Source: Hydrogenothermaceae bacterium
Lineage (GTDB): Bacteria > Aquificota > Aquificia > Aquificales > Hydrogenothermaceae
Assembly: GCA_026418535.1 (NCBI GenBank)
Contig: JAOABC010000007.1
Coordinates: 604 to 62,706, forward strand
DNA: 62,103 bases
Direction of reading: 5' to 3'
Part shown: one piece after another, positions 59,461-62,103 of the stretch
How the letters are laid out: the number at the start of each line of letters is the position of its first letter
Position numbering within the stretch: position 1 is the stretch's first letter
Program-made: the position numbers and the translations under genes
Notes under the pieces: generated by a model
Databases searched by the model: none
What the model was told of the DNA's origin: nothing
Seen by the model: only the letters and a program-made list of their open reading frames with translations

Positions 59461-60283
59461 TCTCAAGTAGTTCTTTATCTATCAAAACATAGTTTTTATA
59501 GAGTATTACTATGGTGTACTTCCCTATCTCCCTAACTATCACAAACTTGACAGAGAGTAATCTTTTTATCTCTTCCACTTCAAGCTCCTGAACAAGGTTT
59601 ACCATGTTAGTATCACAGGAATACTTTCCTTTACAGACAGTGTTTAGATTCTCTCTATCTGTTATAAAGATTCCATCACAGTTTAGATTTTCGTACAGGA
59701 CCTCAACACAACTGTCTAGTGATATACTTCCCTCCTTGAGCTCTCTCAAAGACGAGGTTATCTCATAGTATCTTAAGTAGAAATCCATTCTATCACTACA
59801 GATGAGGTTATCTCTGTATATACTCTTAGTGAGCTCTAAAAGATTTTGGTACGTTTTGTCTTTTGAGCCTATTTCCTTCAAGATCATATAGACTACAACT
59901 AATAAGGCTAAAGATAGGTATATAAGATTAAAGTCGTAGAATCCAGTCCTGTAGAAAAAGAATCCGGATAAGGCAAAAGTTGTGGTTAAAAACAGTGCCA
60001 GGTCTAATTTTTCTCTTAAGGTGGCTAAGATCGTGAAAAGGAACAGTAGTATATAGACTTGATCTGTTACGTAAGCTGAGTAGCTTATAAACCCAAAGTC
60101 TGCAAGATAGAGAAAGTATCTGATTGTAGGGTCCTTAGAGAAAGGAGAGAGGATCATATACTGCAGGATATATATCAGGCTTAGTACGGTTAAGGGTATT
60201 TTAAAATCATAGTTATAGACTAAAAGAGTAGTTATTACAGATAGAGAGGTGAGGAGTCTTACTCCGTATGAGGCTGTTTTCAT
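59450..60283 (-). CDS. Membrane protein with C-terminal GAF-like domain, unknown
   Basis: 277 residues. About five or six hydrophobic segments fill residues 5-135, then a cytosolic region of about 140 residues whose pattern (LYENLNCDGIFITDREN...VIVREIGKYTIVILYKN) looks GAF-like. No kinase, GGDEF or other output domain follows. Four cysteines lie in the cytosolic part. The start overlaps the upstream gene by 4 bases (ATGA). Possibly a receptor that acts through its neighbour; I do not recognise the family. Confidence 0.55.
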   Translation of the reverse strand: MKTASYGVRLLTSLSVITTLLVYNYDFKIPLTVLSLIYILQYMILSPFSKDPTIRYFLYLADFGFISYSAYVTDQVYILLFLFTILATLREKLDLALFLTTTFALSGFFFYRTGFYDFNLIYLSLALLVVVYMILKEIGSKDKTYQNLLELTKSIYRDNLICSDRMDFYLRYYEITSSLRELKEGSISLDSCVEVLYENLNCDGIFITDRENLNTVCKGKYSCDTNMVNLVQELEVEEIKRLLSVKFVIVREIGKYTIVILYKNYVLIDKELLETMS

Positions 60284-60921
60284 AACTTAAACACCGAAGT
60301 GATTATCAGAAATATTAGTAGGACTATATAATCCCTTCTCTTGACTTCGTAGAGGTCTTTCGGTAAAATATTTTTATATTTGTTTGGAATAGACCTGAAT
60401 TGCATGGTACTCATTATTCTATCTTCTAAATGATTTTCTTCTTTTATGTTTATCTTTCTGGTAGAAAGCCCTTGGTTATTTAAGATCTTATCTATTTTGT
60501 ACAGGATATTACCACTCAAACCATTTATGACTATCTTCTCATTACCTATTCCTGTTTCTTCTAGGTTAACTACTAACAGAACTCTATATCTTCCAAGTTT
60601 CTCTAAGTGGTCCAGTAGATTTTTAAAACCTCCAGAAGAGAGGAAGAACCTAACTCTGTATCCAACTGGAGGTTTTATCTCTAAAAACCTCCGGACGGAC
60701 TCAAAGAAAACCTCAAGGGGAGCAAAGTGTATAAGTAAGTTAGGATTAAACTCTCTATCTATAGGTAGAAAAAAGATAACAAACTTCTCACCATAACCTA
60801 CATCAAAGTACAGGTTCAAACTTCCTTCCGGAAAAGTCTCTTCCAAGAAATTCAGATCTTTAAACTTAGTTGTCAGCCTCTTCTTTATATCCTTAAAAAC
60901 TACTTTATAGATATTACCCAA
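60280..60921 (-). CDS. Uncharacterised tail-anchored protein
   Basis: 213 residues, alpha/beta, ending in a single hydrophobic helix (IVLLIFLIITSVFKL) that suggests C-terminal membrane anchoring. The central order of strands and LVVNLEETGIGNEKIVI faintly recall M28-type peptidases, but the metal ligands are not evident, so I do not assign it. The start is TTG 60921, inside the end of ilvE (22-base overlap), without a better candidate near. Co-transcribed with ilvE and the membrane-GAF gene. Confidence 0.5.
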   Translation of the reverse strand: MGNIYKVVFKDIKKRLTTKFKDLNFLEETFPEGSLNLYFDVGYGEKFVIFFLPIDREFNPNLLIHFAPLEVFFESVRRFLEIKPPVGYRVRFFLSSGGFKNLLDHLEKLGRYRVLLVVNLEETGIGNEKIVINGLSGNILYKIDKILNNQGLSTRKINIKEENHLEDRIMSTMQFRSIPNKYKNILPKDLYEVKRRDYIVLLIFLIITSVFKL

Positions 60922-61808
60922 TCCCTGTATCTCTTCACCTTTCCTCTTACTGCGTCAAAGTATATATCTTTTATCTTACTTGTTATCGGACCAACATCTC
61001 CATTTCCTATTTTTTTGTTGTCTATCTCTATAACTGGAGATATCTGGGCACCTGTTCCACAGAAGAAAACCTCGTCTGCCACATACAGCTCAGTTCTTGA
61101 TATACTTCTCTCCACAACGGGGATGGAGTTGTCTTTAGCAATCTGCATTATTGCACTTCTGGTTATACCTTCAAGTATATCATCGTTAACTGGAGGGGTT
61201 GTTAACTTCCCATTCCGAACTATGAAGATATTTTCAGCACTCCCTTCTGCTACGTATCCATGTTGATTTAGGACTATAGCCTCATCTGCACCGTTCAAAA
61301 GAGCTTCTGTCTTTGCCATCGCACTGTTGACGTATGCTCCAGTGACCTTCAGTCTTGGGGGTATCATGTTATCACTCAATCTCGTCCATGAAGACACCTT
61401 GGCCTTTATCCCTTTGTTTGTGTCTATGTAATCTCCAAGGGGGAGGGTGTATATGGCTATTTTGGCGGTATAACCTATCAGTTTTGGTCCTATGGCCAGG
61501 TCAGAGAAGTAAACTATCGGTCTTATATACACATCTTCTTTGTGATTGTTTCTCTTTACCAGCTCGGCTGTTATCTCAACAAGTTGATCTATATTCTCTT
61601 CTATCTCCATATTAAGTATTCTCATATTCTGGAAAAGTCTCTGATAGTGTTCTTTAAAAAATAGACCATACATCGTGTCGTCTTCCCTGTTATAGTAGGC
61701 TCTTATTCCTTCGAATACAGCTGTTCCATAATGGAAAGAGTTTGTTTTTATACTTACCTTTGCATTTTCTTCACTTACAAATCTGTTTTCAAAGTAAACT
61801 ATAGCCAT
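60900..61808 (-). CDS. ilvE: Branched-chain amino acid aminotransferase
   Basis: 302 residues of fold-type IV PLP enzyme. FHYGTAVFEGIRAY, the Schiff-base Lys in PRLKVTGAYVNSAMAK, and VAEGSAENIFIVRNGKL with TPPVNDDILEGITR are all kept. It makes leucine, isoleucine and valine from their 2-oxo acids, fitting leuA at 54214. AGGAGG lies 11 bases before the ATG. Confidence 0.95.
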   Translation of the reverse strand: MAIVYFENRFVSEENAKVSIKTNSFHYGTAVFEGIRAYYNREDDTMYGLFFKEHYQRLFQNMRILNMEIEENIDQLVEITAELVKRNNHKEDVYIRPIVYFSDLAIGPKLIGYTAKIAIYTLPLGDYIDTNKGIKAKVSSWTRLSDNMIPPRLKVTGAYVNSAMAKTEALLNGADEAIVLNQHGYVAEGSAENIFIVRNGKLTTPPVNDDILEGITRSAIMQIAKDNSIPVVERSISRTELYVADEVFFCGTGAQISPVIEIDNKKIGNGDVGPITSKIKDIYFDAVRGKVKRYRDWVISIK

Positions 61809-61842
61809 TCAGCTGTGAACCTCCTTTGCTAATTGTTGTAAA

Positions 61843-61851
61843 ATTTTATCA
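61843..61851 (-). promoter_or_regulatory. Possible extended -10 promoter of ilvE
   Basis: The minus strand reads TGATAAAAT, an extended -10-like motif 35 bases before the ilvE start. No clear -35. Confidence 0.35.
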
Positions 61852-61954
61852 CAATATTAATTTGGTGAGGCTGTTTAAAAATTAAAGAAAGAAGGATAGA
61901 TAAGATTTATAATAATAATCCAGAAAATAACCATCAGATAAGTATAAAATAGCT

Positions 61955-62103
61955 ATGACATACATCCAAAAGGAAGAATTTCAATTAGTACAGATCCCAA
62001 CATAATAAACCTACCAAAAAGATAGATAGACCACCTGTTTACAGTGACAAAATCATACTCCTAGCACTACTTTGAGAGAATCACAGCTGAGAGATGTAAA
62101 ATC
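61955..62103 (+). pseudogene. Possible decayed transposase, N-terminal part
   Basis: From ATG 61955 the frame gives MTYIQKEEFQLVQIPT and then stops. In another frame KIDRPPVYSDKIILALL appears, which resembles the start of IS4/IS5-type transposases (a Pro-x-Tyr-Ser/Pro-Asp stretch followed by a Leu-rich helix), and this too is cut by TGA. The window ends before this can be tested. Confidence 0.35.

Overview
The window is a gene-dense stretch (about 38% G+C by eye) from a thermophilic Gram-negative bacterium, most likely Aquificota and probably Hydrogenothermaceae. I infer this from the AGA/AGG and ATA-rich codon use, DUF507 and DUF2103 genes, an AMP-ligase/ACP/acyltransferase fusion, and an outer-membrane porin beside LPS, T2SS and type IV pilus genes. 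No database was searched.

Layout. 1-4145 (+): envelope proteins, namely the end of a PKD/Ig-like repeat protein, two lipoproteins and a subtilisin-like protease. 4185-14075 (+): a type II secretion (T2SS) operon in the order M-L-E-[Rpn nuclease]-D-N-K-G-two minor pseudopilins-F, closed by a hairpin terminator. 14107-17103 (-): yajC and alaS. 17230-21035 (+): AMP-ligase/ACP/PlsC fusion, yjbQ and an AguB-type amidohydrolase. 21132-27806 (-): a tightly packed operon in the order DUF507, plsC, ispH, rpsA, CaCA exchanger, accA, waaF. 27881-34532 (+): aroD, a thioredoxin-like gene, glyQ, glyS and ppsA. 34701-34791: tRNA-Ser(GCU). 34868-39558 (-): glnA, glnB, an aldehyde dehydrogenase and a porin. 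39735-48759 (-): pilM-N-O-P-Q followed by a lipoprotein and a 1332-aa surface protein. 48850-52006 (-): a broken cyclic-di-GMP sensor gene. 52021-53993 (-): coaX and an AMIN/amidase gene. 54214-59460 (+): leuA, an M23 peptidase, tal, DUF2103 and dnaA. 59450-61808 (-): two unknown membrane proteins behind ilvE. The right edge carries what looks like a decayed transposase. No stretch longer than 300 bases lacks a gene.

How it fits together. Two secretin machines (T2SS and type IV pilus) sit near large secreted or anchored proteins. Two of these end in a Gly-rich-Cys/transmembrane/Arg tail that resembles a C-terminal sorting signal. glnB-glnA and the porin share a 19-bp upstream motif close to a sigma-54 promoter.

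The most notable signals are five. (1) The palindrome TCCGGA is strongly over-represented across the window. (2) An Rpn-family nuclease gene is spliced seamlessly into the T2SS operon and broken by one in-frame stop, with a deleted relic 14 kb away. (3) A multi-domain c-di-GMP gene is broken by five apparent small indels, one an exact 10-bp tandem duplication. (4) The shared sigma-54-like element. (5) The GGGGC-type C-terminal tails close to the T2SS.
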